A stretch of 64,000 bases of DNA. It comes from Dyadobacter luteus. GTDB taxonomy: Bacteria; Bacteroidota; Bacteroidia; Cytophagales; Spirosomataceae. Position numbers and translations under genes: made by a program. How positions within the stretch are numbered: the first letter of the stretch is position 1; each line of letters opens with the position of its first letter. The notes under the pieces are model-generated. The model was given only the letters and a program-made list of their open reading frames with translations, made no database searches and was not told the DNA's origin. Shown here one piece after another: positions 1-8,868 of the stretch. The stretch is from the NCBI RefSeq assembly GCF_003383615.1, contig NZ_QNUL01000012.1:62001-126000 (forward strand). The letters are read 5' to 3'.

Positions 1-2
1 GA

Positions 3-902
3 GAAAAGCTGGCAGCCAAAATGTACCATTCACTACGGGATAAATTAATGCAATTACCTGATGAAGTGGTACTGTATCCGGCCCATGGTGCAGGCACTTT
101 GTGCGGAAAGGCGCTGAGCGACGCGGCAAGCAGTACCATGGGGGAACAGAAGGCAGAAAACTGGTCACTCCAGCCTATGAGCGAAGAGGTGTTTGTAAAA
201 GAACTGACATCTGATCAACCCTTTATCCCGGCCTATTTCCCCTACGATGTTGAACTAAACAAAAAAGGAGCATCGGCATTTGGAGAAAGTACAGACAAGG
301 TGAAAATATCTGTATCGCCTGAACAAAGTAAAACCAGTCCATTGGATCCCGATATATGGATTGTTGACAGCCGTAGTCAGGAGGATTTTAAAAAGGGTCA
401 TCTTGCCAATTCCATCAATATAATGGATGGAACCAAGTTTGAGACCTGGCTGGGAAGCATGATAGATCCGTCAAAAGAGTTTTATCTTGCAGCTCACGAC
501 ACTGAAACCCTGAAAAGACTAATAGGACGGGCTGCCTCCATAGGATACGAAACCAGGATCCGAGAGGCTTTTTTGTTAAGAGACGGTCAGCAGATTATGC
601 AACCATTAGATCTTGAAGACTTTGAAGCGCATCGGGATCAATACACAATCGTTGATGTACGGAACGTGTCGGAAGTATCGGCGAATAAAATTTTCCATAC
701 GAGTATTGCAATCCCGTTGGCAGAGTTGAAAAGCAGAATCGGGGAAATTCCTCTTGACAAGCCAATTGCTGTACACTGTGCGGGAGGCTACCGAAGCGCC
801 ATTGGTAGTTCGCTACTTGCCGTGCTTGTGGTAGGGAGCACACCAGTTTTTGATATCGGCGATCATATCAAAAAATTTGATCAACATCAGGCAGTCCATT
901 AA
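3..902 (+). CDS. MBL-rhodanese fusion protein, C-terminal part (5' end outside window)
   Basis: The reading frame is open to the left edge, so the ATG at 21 is internal and the protein is truncated. The first visible residues carry the end of a metallo-beta-lactamase domain: a YPAHGAG motif followed by LCGK, as in MBL-rhodanese (persulfide dioxygenase-like) proteins. Two rhodanese domains follow. The first (about residues 105-190) lacks a catalytic cysteine. The second (about 200-290) has the active loop CAGGYRS. Family members handle persulfide or sulfane sulfur; the substrate here is inferred. The last 20 residues after the active loop diverge from the usual rhodanese end. Neighbours downstream are DUF202 and a TlpA-like thioredoxin, in keeping with sulfur/thiol chemistry. 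Confidence 0.85.
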   Translation, partial: EKLAAKMYHSLRDKLMQLPDEVVLYPAHGAGTLCGKALSDAASSTMGEQKAENWSLQPMSEEVFVKELTSDQPFIPAYFPYDVELNKKGASAFGESTDKVKISVSPEQSKTSPLDPDIWIVDSRSQEDFKKGHLANSINIMDGTKFETWLGSMIDPSKEFYLAAHDTETLKRLIGRAASIGYETRIREAFLLRDGQQIMQPLDLEDFEAHRDQYTIVDVRNVSEVSANKIFHTSIAIPLAELKSRIGEIPLDKPIAVHCAGGYRSAIGSSLLAVLVVGSTPVFDIGDHIKKFDQHQAVH

Positions 903-909
903 GACATTT

Positions 910-1299
910 ATGAATCAGGAATCAAAACCAAATCATAGACAAAATGCCGGAGATCATCTGGCTAATGAAAGGACATTTCTTGCATGGATCCGTACAAGCA
1001 TCGGTATTATGGGCTTTGGATTTGTTGTCGTGAAGTTTTCACTTTTCACCAGAGAGATTTCCGCCGTTCTGGCAAAAAGGCCCCAGATTGAGCCTACAAG
1101 CTATTCGCCAGTCATTGGCGTTTTGCTCGTTGCTGTGGGAGCTTTGGTAACTTTGTTTTCCTATGTCAGATATTCGAATACAAAAAAGCAGTTGGAGGGG
1201 GAGCATTATTACCATTCATCTATTTTAATTCAAACGGTCACATGCGTCATTTTTATAGCCAGTATACTTTTAATTGTTTACCTGGTGAAAACGACGTGA
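910..1299 (+). CDS. DUF202 (YidH-like) small membrane protein
   Basis: A 129-residue protein with the DUF202 signature (LANERTFLAWIRTS near residue 15) and three predicted membrane segments. The start is set at 910 because the DUF202 family begins just before the ANERT motif. An ATG at 850 would overlap the upstream gene by 50 bases and adds an unlike extension. It starts 7 bases after the rhodanese gene stop, so the two are probably co-transcribed. The function of DUF202 is unknown. Confidence 0.85.
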   Translation: MNQESKPNHRQNAGDHLANERTFLAWIRTSIGIMGFGFVVVKFSLFTREISAVLAKRPQIEPTSYSPVIGVLLVAVGALVTLFSYVRYSNTKKQLEGEHYYHSSILIQTVTCVIFIASILLIVYLVKTT

Positions 1300-1365
1300 C
1301 AGGTCTGAGAAAACAAAAGGGGACGTAAGGAGGAGCGGAGTGGTAAAATTAAAATCAGAAATGAG

Positions 1366-1956
1366 ATGAATATTGTGAAGAAGAAATGGTTTTCAATATC
1401 AAATATAACTACGGGGGTGATGGTGGTGTTTTTAGCTGCTATGATTTTAAACCCTGAGGTGAAGGCGTGGACCATCCAGACGCTGATGAAAGTGGGACTG
1501 TTCCAGCCCAAAATAGGCAAACAGCCCGATGACGTCTCAACAGACCCATTGCCAAATGCTTTATTCCGTGATGGTGACGGTAAAACGATTGACCTGGCAT
1601 CACTGAAAGGAAAAGTTATATTTATCAATTTTTGGGCAACCTGGTGCCCACCATGTATAGCAGAAATGCCCTCGATTGATGCGTTGTATCGTAAGTTCAA
1701 GGATAACGATAATGTCGTTTTTTTAATGGTTGATGTCGACGACAATTACGAGAAGTCGGCCAGCTTTATGAAAAAGCACCATTACGCTTTGGAAGTGATG
1801 AGCCCCGCCAATGAAATACCAACCGTTTTTATGCAGGGGGCTATCCCTACCACAGTGATCCTCAGTAAGGAAGGCAAGATGGTTTACCGGCAGGAAGGAG
1901 CAGCAGATTATAATAGTCCGGAGCTGGTGGATATGATCAGTAAACTTAGCCGTTGA
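1366..1956 (+). CDS. TlpA-like membrane-anchored thioredoxin
   Basis: A 196-residue protein with one N-terminal membrane anchor (about residues 12-33), then a thioredoxin fold of the AhpC/TSA-TlpA class. The redox motif WATWCPPC lies at about residues 90-97 and a cis-proline loop (IPTT) at about 164. It should face the periplasm and reduce or exchange disulfides, for example during cytochrome c maturation or thiol transfer; the partner is not shown by the sequence. It lies 66 bases after DUF202, so it may share that transcript. Confidence 0.88.
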   Translation: MNIVKKKWFSISNITTGVMVVFLAAMILNPEVKAWTIQTLMKVGLFQPKIGKQPDDVSTDPLPNALFRDGDGKTIDLASLKGKVIFINFWATWCPPCIAEMPSIDALYRKFKDNDNVVFLMVDVDDNYEKSASFMKKHHYALEVMSPANEIPTVFMQGAIPTTVILSKEGKMVYRQEGAADYNSPELVDMISKLSR

Positions 1957-2165
1957 GACGAGGTTTGTGACTGGCAGAAATATGTTACTGTAAGATTTCT
2001 CTCAAATTGCATTCTCTTTGACAGTCCGTAAGAATATTATAATGCAGGTCATCCATAATTTTGCTCAATTTGTAGTTCTGATCTTTTTAAATCCAAAATC
2101 TCGAAATTGCCTTCGACCAATGGATAGTGAAGAGGCCCGTGCCCCGAGACTAATTTAAATGTAAA

Positions 2166-3047
2166 ATGGATCCACTTGAGCTCTATTCAATAAAAGATAT
2201 TTTAAAAAAGACGAACGGGAGTACTTGGGAGAAATCTCCACTCGTACTTGATGTGGTAACCGGCTCTGATAATCTGTTGAGTAATGCTTTCAGAATAAAT
2301 TTCTCCGGTATAAGTATCGTATTGTCTGGTTCAGTGACATTTTCAGTCAACTTAAAAACATACTCAGCCACAACAGGGTACGTATTGTCTTGTACGAAAG
2401 GGAATATATACAGTTTCAAAGACACGAGTCCTGACCTTAGAGTGAAAATTATTCTTTTCGACGAATCATTTGTTAGTGAGATAAACGAATATTCCAGGTC
2501 TGTTATCAAGGTCCCGTTTCTACACATCAGCTATTATCCGATTGTGAAGCTGGCTACCAGAGAGCTTGATCGGATATTGACGATAATAGACTTAATAGAA
2601 AATAGTTTTTTGAATGATCAGAGAAAAAACTGGCCTGCGATTAAAAATCTTCTCCTGGCCGTACTTTACGATATCAGTGAAATTTACAAAGATGAAAAAC
2701 ATCAGTATTCTTTATACAAAGACAGTAAGTCGCTGGATTTAGTAAATAAGTATTTAGAACTTGTAAGTGAGCAATATCTGACTGAGAGAAATATATCGAC
2801 CTACGCAGAAAGGCTTTCAATATCATCGAAGCATTTGAGTGAAACAGTTAAAAAAATTACCGGCAGGCCTGCCTATTCATGGATCGAACAGATGATTCTG
2901 CAAGAGGCGCAGGTACTCTTAAAACAATCATCCCTCACAGTATCAGAGATAGGACACCGGCTTGATTTTTTCGATCGATCCGCATTTGGGAAATTTTTTC
3001 GCAAGAAAATGGGTGTTACACCTGCTCAATATCGTGATAATCCGTAA
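2166..3047 (+). CDS. AraC family transcriptional regulator
   Basis: 293 residues: an N-terminal cupin-like sensing region (about 1-150) and a C-terminal double helix-turn-helix of the AraC/XylS type (about 195-290), ending in the typical KKMGVTPAQYR. Nothing in the sequence identifies the ligand. It stands alone: 209 bases separate it from tlpA-like upstream, and about 100 from the exbD-like gene downstream. An AraC paralog with the same architecture lies at 19815-20702. Confidence 0.9.
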   Translation: MDPLELYSIKDILKKTNGSTWEKSPLVLDVVTGSDNLLSNAFRINFSGISIVLSGSVTFSVNLKTYSATTGYVLSCTKGNIYSFKDTSPDLRVKIILFDESFVSEINEYSRSVIKVPFLHISYYPIVKLATRELDRILTIIDLIENSFLNDQRKNWPAIKNLLLAVLYDISEIYKDEKHQYSLYKDSKSLDLVNKYLELVSEQYLTERNISTYAERLSISSKHLSETVKKITGRPAYSWIEQMILQEAQVLLKQSSLTVSEIGHRLDFFDRSAFGKFFRKKMGVTPAQYRDNP

Positions 3048-3145
3048 ATAATACCGCACTTACGTATTTATGCTCTTTTTTATAGAGTCGCCTGGCGATT
3101 CTTTTGTTGTGAAAATATTTTCAGAAATTCCTCACAACCAAAAAG

Positions 3146-3772
3146 ATGGCAATTTTAAAACCCAAAAAACATGGTGTTCACATCGATATGACTGCCATGT
3201 CGGATGTCAACCTGCTTATCCTGACATTTTTTATAATGACGGCAACCTTTAAAACGGTTGATCCAGGAAAAGTGCAAACTCCAACATCGATTTCTGAGAC
3301 GAAAGTACCTGAAGAAGATTTAATGGTTATAAGTCTCAATAAGGATGGTCATGTATTCTTCGGAATTGATGACAAAAGAAAACGAATCGCCTTACTAGAT
3401 ATCGTTACACAGGCCAAAGGGATTCATTTTACAGAAAAAGAGAAAATTGCATTTTCGCAGATGGAAAATTTTGGCATGCCGATCAGCCAGTTAAAGCCTT
3501 TTCTTGCGCTGAGTCAGGAGAGTCGTGCTTCTGTTAGCCAATCCGGGATTCCGTTAGATTCAACAGGCGCTGATCCAAAAAATGAACTGAAAGACTGGAT
3601 TTATAATGCAAGAAAAGCCAACAACGGGCTAAGAATTTCAGTGAGAGGAGACAACGATGCGGATTTTCCAAGCTTTAAAAATGTTCTAGCAACCTTACAA
3701 GCGCAGAATATAAATAAGTTCAGCTTGATCACCGATCCTGAGAGTGCACCTGCTGGCTGGAAAGCCGATTAA
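3146..3772 (+). CDS. ExbD/TolR-like biopolymer transport protein
   Basis: 208 residues with a short cytoplasmic start, one membrane helix that contains the ExbD aspartate (motif MTAMSDVNLLILTFF, about residues 15-29) and a periplasmic domain. This is the Bacteroidota form of ExbD, part of the proton-driven motor that energises TonB receptors. No exbB or tonB lies beside it, so it must work with partners elsewhere or with another motor. The start ATG follows an AAAAAG stretch. A small membrane-protein gene follows 11 bases later. Confidence 0.82.
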   Translation: MAILKPKKHGVHIDMTAMSDVNLLILTFFIMTATFKTVDPGKVQTPTSISETKVPEEDLMVISLNKDGHVFFGIDDKRKRIALLDIVTQAKGIHFTEKEKIAFSQMENFGMPISQLKPFLALSQESRASVSQSGIPLDSTGADPKNELKDWIYNARKANNGLRISVRGDNDADFPSFKNVLATLQAQNINKFSLITDPESAPAGWKAD

Positions 3773-3783
3773 ACACTACTAAT

Positions 3784-4137
3784 ATGTCAGATAAAATTCG
3801 TTTTTGGATCATTGTGGGATTTACTTTAACCCGCAGCTTCCTGTTGATGTTTATGATCGCGCTTTCTACCAATGTTTTCGCGCCGGTTATGGCGTCGGCA
3901 TTGCTTGGACTAAATACGGGCCTTAGAAAAGATGTTAAGGCTTGGGTGTTAGTCCTCATGCAGGCATGCATGATTGTAGTATTTTATTTTATTTTTTGGT
4001 TTCAGAATCCAAAGAATAGCCTCATTCAATTTACTGCAATAGCTAACTCTGCCCTAGCAACTATCATTGGAGGACTATGTCCGTTGTTTTTCAATTGGTT
4101 AAAATCAAAATACTTTTCACGCAACGTATCATCCTAA
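3784..4137 (+). CDS. Small multi-pass membrane protein of unknown function
   Basis: 117 residues, very hydrophobic, with about three membrane segments (roughly 7-30, 50-73, 85-108). No family recognised. It begins 11 bases after the exbD-like gene on the same strand and is probably co-transcribed. The C-terminus is basic (KSKYFSR), suggesting a cytoplasmic tail. Confidence 0.6.
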   Translation: MSDKIRFWIIVGFTLTRSFLLMFMIALSTNVFAPVMASALLGLNTGLRKDVKAWVLVLMQACMIVVFYFIFWFQNPKNSLIQFTAIANSALATIIGGLCPLFFNWLKSKYFSRNVSS

Positions 4138-4210
4138 TTGATATAGAAGGCCGCTTAATATTAAGTTGTGTATGGAAGAATAACCAAAGAGTAAATTTTT
4201 CTAAAAACCG

Positions 4211-4543
4211 TCAAACCAAATTTTCCAGTCCGAATTGAGCGAGCTGATCTACAATCGGCAAAGTCTTCAAACCTAATTCTGTAAGTCGGTATTCCACTTT
4301 GGGTGGTATTTCGTGATAGGCTTTTTTACTCACCAATTTATTCTCAACAAGCATGTTTAACTCTTGAATGAGCATTTTTTCACTAATTCCCGTTACTGCT
4401 CTTTTCAGTTCTCCATATCGGACAGTATTTTCATTGATTTGAAAAAGTATCATCAACGTCCATTTACCACTTAACAGAGACAATGAGGCTCTTACAGGGC
4501 ACCTTTCATCGCAGGCTGGATTTATTTTTAAGTTTTTCTCCAT
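4211..4543 (-). CDS. HxlR family transcriptional regulator
   Basis: 110 residues with the HxlR winged helix: a Cys-containing start (CDERCPVRASL, about 11-21), the LLSGKWTLMIL helix (about 23-33), and the wing region KVEYRLTELG (about 84-93). HxlR proteins are small dimeric regulators that often sense electrophiles or redox change through an N-terminal cysteine; C11 or C15 could do so here (inference). It is divergent from the SnoaL/MBL/NmrA operon starting at 4655. The intergenic region holds an inverted repeat over the promoter, so it probably controls that operon and itself. Confidence 0.92.
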   Translation of the reverse strand: MEKNLKINPACDERCPVRASLSLLSGKWTLMILFQINENTVRYGELKRAVTGISEKMLIQELNMLVENKLVSKKAYHEIPPKVEYRLTELGLKTLPIVDQLAQFGLENLV

Positions 4544-4568
4544 TGATATTCAATAATTATAACCTTTT

Positions 4569-4634
4569 GGTAAGTACTATACTAATAGGTAAGTACTTGT
4601 GCAAAGGTAAGTGATGCTATACTTTTGCACAAGT
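4569..4634 (+). promoter_or_regulatory. Promoter and HxlR operator between the divergent genes
   Basis: A perfect 11-base inverted repeat (ACTTGTGCAAA at 4595-4605, its complement at 4624-4634) flanks an 18-base spacer. A Bacteroidota -7 element TACTTTTG lies at 4620-4627 and a TTG -33 element at 4597-4599, spaced 20 bases, so both promoter boxes sit inside or on the repeat arms. Three direct copies of GGTAAGT start at 4569, 4588 and 4606, about one helical turn multiple apart. Binding of the adjacent HxlR protein here is inferred. Confidence 0.7.
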
Positions 4635-4654
4635 AATTACTTAAAATAGATATC

Positions 4655-5032
4655 ATGACACAAGCACAAACTAACAAGCAAATAGCCATCACAGCCTATC
4701 AAAGAATTTTTGGTGATTTAGATGTAACTGGTGTAGATGAACTGATGAGTAAGGATTTTATACAACACAATCCAACTCTTCCTGATGGTCCTGATGGAGT
4801 AAAAGCGGTTGTCCAAATGCTTGCCTCACAAGGTGTGCCGAAACAAAAAGTAGTATTTAAACACGTTGTTGCAGAAGATGATATAGTTTTTCTTCATTCT
4901 CGTACCGAAATGGCTGGAAAGGAATGGAGGTTTATTGATATTTATCGAATAGAGAATGGAAAATTAGCCGAACACTGGGATGCTATGATGGAGATGCCTG
5001 ATGCTCCTGCAAATCACAACCCAATGTTCTAA
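4655..5032 (+). CDS. SnoaL/NTF2-like protein
   Basis: 125 residues with the SnoaL-like alpha+beta cone fold: the DFIQHNP motif (about 29-35), then RTEMAGKEW, and the DIYRIENGKLAEHWD strand (about 91-105). SnoaL-like proteins include polyketide cyclases and many small-molecule binding proteins. The substrate cannot be read from sequence. It is the first gene of an operon running to 7168 and is divergent from hxlR. Confidence 0.85.
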   Translation: MTQAQTNKQIAITAYQRIFGDLDVTGVDELMSKDFIQHNPTLPDGPDGVKAVVQMLASQGVPKQKVVFKHVVAEDDIVFLHSRTEMAGKEWRFIDIYRIENGKLAEHWDAMMEMPDAPANHNPMF

Positions 5033-5076
5033 ATACAATCGTATCCGCAAAGTAACTTTTTAACTACAAAACGGAA

Positions 5077-5841
5077 ATGAAAATTCGTCAGATACGAAAC
5101 GCCACAATTATAGTAGAATTTGCTGGAAAGAAAATTCTGGTTGACCCGATGCTTTCCGGTAGAGGCGTGCTACCGGCATTTATTCCATCAAAAACGTGGA
5201 GTTTTAAACGAAATCCTCTGCACGATTTACCCATCTCAAAAGCTGAGATTATCAAAGATGTTGACTTTGTTTTTTTGAGTCACCTGCATCCTGATCATTG
5301 GGATAAAGAAGCTGCAAACACCTTGCCCAAGGGAATTAAAATCTTCGTTCAGGATTATCCAGATCAGTTAAAAATTGAAGAAATGGGTTTTACCAATGTA
5401 GAAATTCTTACTGAAAACTCCGTTTTTGGCGAAATAAAACTCACCAGAACCAAGGCGCAGCATGGCAGGGGTTATATGCTGCGGTTGGCAGGTTTGGTCT
5501 GTGGATTGGTATTGAAACATTCGACAGAAAAAACCTTGTATATAGCTGCCGATACGGTTTGGTTCGAAGGGGTAAGGGAAGCCCTTAACCAGCATAAACC
5601 AGAAGTGGTGGTTCTCAATGGTGGAGATAATCAATTTGTATTTGGCGGTCAGGTAGTTATGAACAAAAAGGATATTTACGAGGTCCATAAAGCAACTCCT
5701 TCGGCAACAATCATAGTAAGCCACATGGAAGGCGTAAATCACAATACGCTTACCAGAAAAGATTTGAAAGAATTTCTCAGTGAAAAAGGATTAACAGACA
5801 AGGTGAATGTTCCTGAGGATGGGCAATCATACATTTTTTAA
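5077..5841 (+). CDS. MBL-fold metallo-hydrolase
   Basis: 254 residues, cytoplasmic (no signal). The metal site SHLHPDHWD (about 68-76) matches HxHxDH, with a later H (QHGRG, about 128), D (AADTVW) and H (SHMEG). The N-terminus (IRNATIIVEFAGKKILVDPM) is that of the UlaG-like lactonase branch. Second gene of the HxlR-linked operon, 44 bases after the SnoaL gene. A secreted paralog with the same N-terminal pattern lies at 20957-21796. Likely hydrolase; substrate unknown. Confidence 0.87.
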   Translation: MKIRQIRNATIIVEFAGKKILVDPMLSGRGVLPAFIPSKTWSFKRNPLHDLPISKAEIIKDVDFVFLSHLHPDHWDKEAANTLPKGIKIFVQDYPDQLKIEEMGFTNVEILTENSVFGEIKLTRTKAQHGRGYMLRLAGLVCGLVLKHSTEKTLYIAADTVWFEGVREALNQHKPEVVVLNGGDNQFVFGGQVVMNKKDIYEVHKATPSATIIVSHMEGVNHNTLTRKDLKEFLSEKGLTDKVNVPEDGQSYIF

Positions 5842-5866
5842 AATTAGGTCTATAAAAATCAAATAA

Positions 5867-6763
5867 ATGAAAATTTTAGTATTCGGAGCCACAGGCTCTC
5901 AACAGTTTAATGTAATAGGTGAAGCTAAGAGAAAAGGTGCAGAAGTAATTGCTGCTACCAGCTCTGAAAAGAGTTTTGAAAGATTAGCGCAGGCAGGAGC
6001 AACCCCGGTATTGGCAAATTTGAATGACAAAGATAAAATGCTGGAAATCACCGAAGGCATTGATGCAATTGCTTTTATGATTCCGGTATCCTTACCCAAT
6101 CCTTTTGACGGATTTGAATTTTCGAAAAATGTCATTGATGCTGCCAAAGCAAATGGAGTAAAAAAGATTGTGTGGAATACAAGCGGCTGGATTGAGTCAC
6201 AAAAAATTGGTTCTCCTGTGGATGACGTAAGATTAGACGTTCAGGATTATTTGAAAAATAGCGGATTGGATTATGTAATCATCGAGCCAACCATCTACAT
6301 GGAAAATATGATGGGAGCATTTTGTGCACCTTTCATTAAGAATGACAGAAAATTGGCTTATCCTACACCAGAGGCAATGCCAATCGGATGGATTGCTTCC
6401 AGAGATGTTAGTGCCTTTGTTGTAGAAGCTATTTACAACGCGGAACTAAAAGCAAATTCTTTCAAAATCAGTGGTTTGGATAATTTGAAAGGTAGTGATT
6501 TAGCATCAGAGTTTTCCAAAGGTATAGGAGAGGAAATTGTCTATTATCCGCAGAAGCCGAAGGAATTTGGTGATATATTAAAGCCATTTGTGGGAGAGGC
6601 AGGAGCGTCAAGCGTTGCGGCCTACTATGAAAGTCTTCAGAACGCAACTGAATATCCTTCAAAATACAACCCGGATATGAATGAAATCTTGGAAAAACTT
6701 CCTGTAAAAATGACTTCGCTAGCGGAATGGGCAAAAGACAACAAAGGTTATTTTATTAAATAA
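5867..6763 (+). CDS. NmrA-like NAD(P)-binding protein
   Basis: 298 residues, atypical short-chain dehydrogenase of the NmrA type. The N-terminal dinucleotide loop reads GATGSQQFN (residues 7-15), where the third Gly of the usual GxxGxxG is absent. Later motifs NPFDGFEFSKNVIDAAK and WNTSG fit the family. NmrA-like proteins sense or reduce with NAD(P)H. It lies 25 bases after the MBL gene and 15 bases before the next SnoaL-like gene, so it is part of the HxlR-linked operon. Whether it is an enzyme or a redox sensor is open. Confidence 0.82.
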   Translation: MKILVFGATGSQQFNVIGEAKRKGAEVIAATSSEKSFERLAQAGATPVLANLNDKDKMLEITEGIDAIAFMIPVSLPNPFDGFEFSKNVIDAAKANGVKKIVWNTSGWIESQKIGSPVDDVRLDVQDYLKNSGLDYVIIEPTIYMENMMGAFCAPFIKNDRKLAYPTPEAMPIGWIASRDVSAFVVEAIYNAELKANSFKISGLDNLKGSDLASEFSKGIGEEIVYYPQKPKEFGDILKPFVGEAGASSVAAYYESLQNATEYPSKYNPDMNEILEKLPVKMTSLAEWAKDNKGYFIK

Positions 6764-6778
6764 TTAACTTCACTAGAT

Positions 6779-7168
6779 ATGGAAGCGAAAGAAATTGTAG
6801 CATCATACTTTGACGCCTTGGCTAAGGGTGAATTAGAAAAAGCACTTTCATCATTTACGCCGGAAACAAAATGGTGCCAACCGGGAGACAATAAGTTTGC
6901 CGGATTGAAGAACAATCTCAATGAAATTATCCAGATGTTTCAAGGTATAATGACCCATACATCCGGAAATATGCAGGTAAGACCTAACGGGACAATGTTG
7001 GAGAGTGGGAATCTGGTAGCCGTTCCGGTTTGGTTTACCGCAACAACGGGAACTAAAAGTATGGATCTTGGGGGGCTGGACCTGTTTGAAGTAAAAGCGG
7101 GAAAGATTATTCAGGTTTGGACATTTTCCGATGACCAGTCGGTGGATGATGAATTTTTTGGAAAGTAA
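6779..7168 (+). CDS. SnoaL/NTF2-like protein
   Basis: 129 residues, SnoaL-like fold. Motifs FTPETKWCQPGDNKFAG (about 26-42) and DLFEVKAGKIIQVW (about 100-113) are shared with the minus-strand protein at 8292-8678, its closest relative in the window. It is the last gene of the operon and is followed by a strong terminator hairpin. Catalytic activity is not evident. Confidence 0.83.
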   Translation: MEAKEIVASYFDALAKGELEKALSSFTPETKWCQPGDNKFAGLKNNLNEIIQMFQGIMTHTSGNMQVRPNGTMLESGNLVAVPVWFTATTGTKSMDLGGLDLFEVKAGKIIQVWTFSDDQSVDDEFFGK

Positions 7169-7183
7169 TATCCCAAAATATTT

Positions 7184-7230
7184 AACGAGGACGGTTGGCG
7201 TTTAAGCTACACCGTCCTCGTTTCTTTTTG
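7184..7230. terminator. Rho-independent terminator between convergent genes
   Basis: A perfect 12-base stem (AACGAGGACGGT at 7184-7195 with its complement at 7211-7222), 15-base loop, followed by TTTCTTTTT. It sits 15 bases after the SnoaL-like gene and faces the convergent methyltransferase gene. Confidence 0.85.
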
Positions 7231-7339
7231 TAAGACCAATACGTGGAACCACTTTAATCTCATTAATTTCAGCAGACTTTCGCTGTGGATGAGATCAGGG
7301 AATAACAATCTCTAACTTTTGATGCAGTTTTTACCATTC

Positions 7340-7951
7340 TTATTTACGCAAAAGAATAATGAATACCTCTGCTTTGGATCTGGGGGGAATACTATTATAA
7401 CATTCCTCCATGGTTTTAATGTTAAAATATGGCTCAAAAATTGGCTTGTATATGTCTGGTGAACCACCAAATGGTGGCAAAGGCTGGTTGAATTGTTTGT
7501 TAAATAATACACCAATTATTTTACCGTCTGGATTGAGTATAGAAGCCATTTTTTTCGTGTATTCATTTCGTCTGCTTGGCGGAATGGCGCAAAAAAATGT
7601 TTGTTCGATGATCAAATCATAATTTCCTTCATGATCAAAAAAGTCTTCACATAAAATTTTTACCTGAGGCTTGTCGGAAAACTTTTCTCTCAATGTTTCA
7701 ACGGCTTTTGGTGCAATATCTATTAATGTGATATTGGTAAAACCGGTTGCGACTAAAAATTCGGCTTCATGAGCATTTCCACAACCTGGAATAAGAATGG
7801 CCTTACTTTTATCCGCGTACTGGGTCATGTATTGGGTAATGGCAGGTGAAGCCTGCCCGATGTCCCAACCCGTTTCGTTTTTTTGCCACAGTTCGTTCCA
7901 AAAGTTCTTTCCAATAGAATCTCCAGAACCATAATCGCTATTATTATTCAT
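7340..7951 (-). CDS. SAM-dependent methyltransferase, TPMT-like
   Basis: 203 residues with the thiopurine methyltransferase pattern: FWNELWQKNETGWDIG (about 16-31), SAM loop LIPGCGNAHEAEFL (about 52-65), then LIDIAPKAV and EQTFFCAIPP (about 114-123). TPMT-type enzymes methylate thiols, thiopurines, selenium or halides; the substrate here is unknown. It is a single-gene unit. Its promoter region faces the 8.0-8.3 kb gap, in which I see no other gene. Confidence 0.87.
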   Translation of the reverse strand: MNNNSDYGSGDSIGKNFWNELWQKNETGWDIGQASPAITQYMTQYADKSKAILIPGCGNAHEAEFLVATGFTNITLIDIAPKAVETLREKFSDKPQVKILCEDFFDHEGNYDLIIEQTFFCAIPPSRRNEYTKKMASILNPDGKIIGVLFNKQFNQPLPPFGGSPDIYKPIFEPYFNIKTMEECYNSIPPRSKAEVFIILLRK

Positions 7952-8291
7952 TTAGCAAATTTTTTGATAGTCATCAATTTCGTCATTGGGTTTGAGAAAT
8001 ACCGCCATTCACCGGTTCATGCCATATCCCTTGTGCTTGGCAAATGCAAATATCTTTTCTGCTACCCAAAAAAAGCTAGTCGTTACTACTTTGATGTTTA
8101 AAATATATATATCGGAGAAGTTGACCACCTGATTATCTGGTGGCCGAAAGCAGAAAATTTTGGATAGTCATTTGCATACCGTCAATATGAGACACAAAAT
8201 TACAACCAAAGTTCCCAGATGAAAACTTTGGTTGCAAGCCAATCAACATACCTGAATCATTATCTGCTTTTGATATCGCGTGTTAATCAAA

Positions 8292-8678
8292 TTAACCCCA
8301 AAATGCATCTTCAGCAGCTTGGTCTTCTGAAAATAGCCAGACCTGAACAATTTTTTCATCCACAACTTCAAACAGATCTACACCATTCATATCCACAGTT
8401 TTTTCTCCAATTTTACCGCTAAAATGTACCGGAAAGGAAACGAGATTGCCATTAGACATCAAAGCACCTGTCGGAATTATAACCAGTGAACCTTGTGTTA
8501 CGCCCATCATATCGCCAAGCATTTTGCCAATGGCATCAAGGCCTGATTTTGTTCCTGCAAATTGATGGCTTCCTGGTTGATGCCATTTTGCATCAGGGCT
8601 GAAATGTGAAAATGCCGTAGGAATATCTCCTTGTGAAAGGGCTAATGAATAAGCCTCTACTACTTCAATTGCTGTCAT
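8292..8678 (-). CDS. SnoaL/NTF2-like protein
   Basis: 128 residues, the third SnoaL-like protein near the HxlR gene and closely similar in pattern to 6779-7168 (FSPDAKWHQPGSHQFAG and DLFEVVDEKIVQVW). An operator-like site resembling that of the HxlR promoter lies upstream at 8831-8868, suggesting the same regulon. No enzyme function can be assigned from sequence. Confidence 0.83.
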   Translation of the reverse strand: MTAIEVVEAYSLALSQGDIPTAFSHFSPDAKWHQPGSHQFAGTKSGLDAIGKMLGDMMGVTQGSLVIIPTGALMSNGNLVSFPVHFSGKIGEKTVDMNGVDLFEVVDEKIVQVWLFSEDQAAEDAFWG

Positions 8679-8830
8679 TTTGATTGCTTTTAAATTGGTT
8701 GTATTTTCTTGAATTTCAAATCGATTCGTTTTTAGTTCAGGATAATTGCTTTGCCTGCTATCGCCGTGATAGATTTTACTTCCTGTTGATTTTCAATTAA
8801 TTACTTCTTTAAAAATAACAGTAAACTTGT

Positions 8831-8868
8831 CTTTGTACAAGTACCTTCGTGGTGGTAAGGTACTTACC
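8831..8868 (-). promoter_or_regulatory. Second HxlR-type operator-like site
   Basis: In the 312-base gap 8679-8990. Read on the minus strand it contains GTACTTGTACAAAG (8844-8831), matching 13 of 14 bases of the site at 4593-4606. A palindrome GGTAAG-GTA-CTTACC lies at 8854-8868. It lies about 155-190 bases upstream of the SnoaL-like gene at 8678. No other gene was seen in this gap. Confidence 0.5.

Noticed and set aside
595..843. Minus-strand ORF inside the rhodanese gene
   Set aside because: Shadow of a well-supported gene on the other strand.
3070..3252. 60-residue ORF overlapping the ExbD start
   Set aside because: Overlaps the better ExbD start in another frame and has no recognisable pattern.
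8219..8422. 67-residue ORF opposite the SnoaL-like gene
   Set aside because: Shadow of the minus-strand SnoaL gene, no own features.
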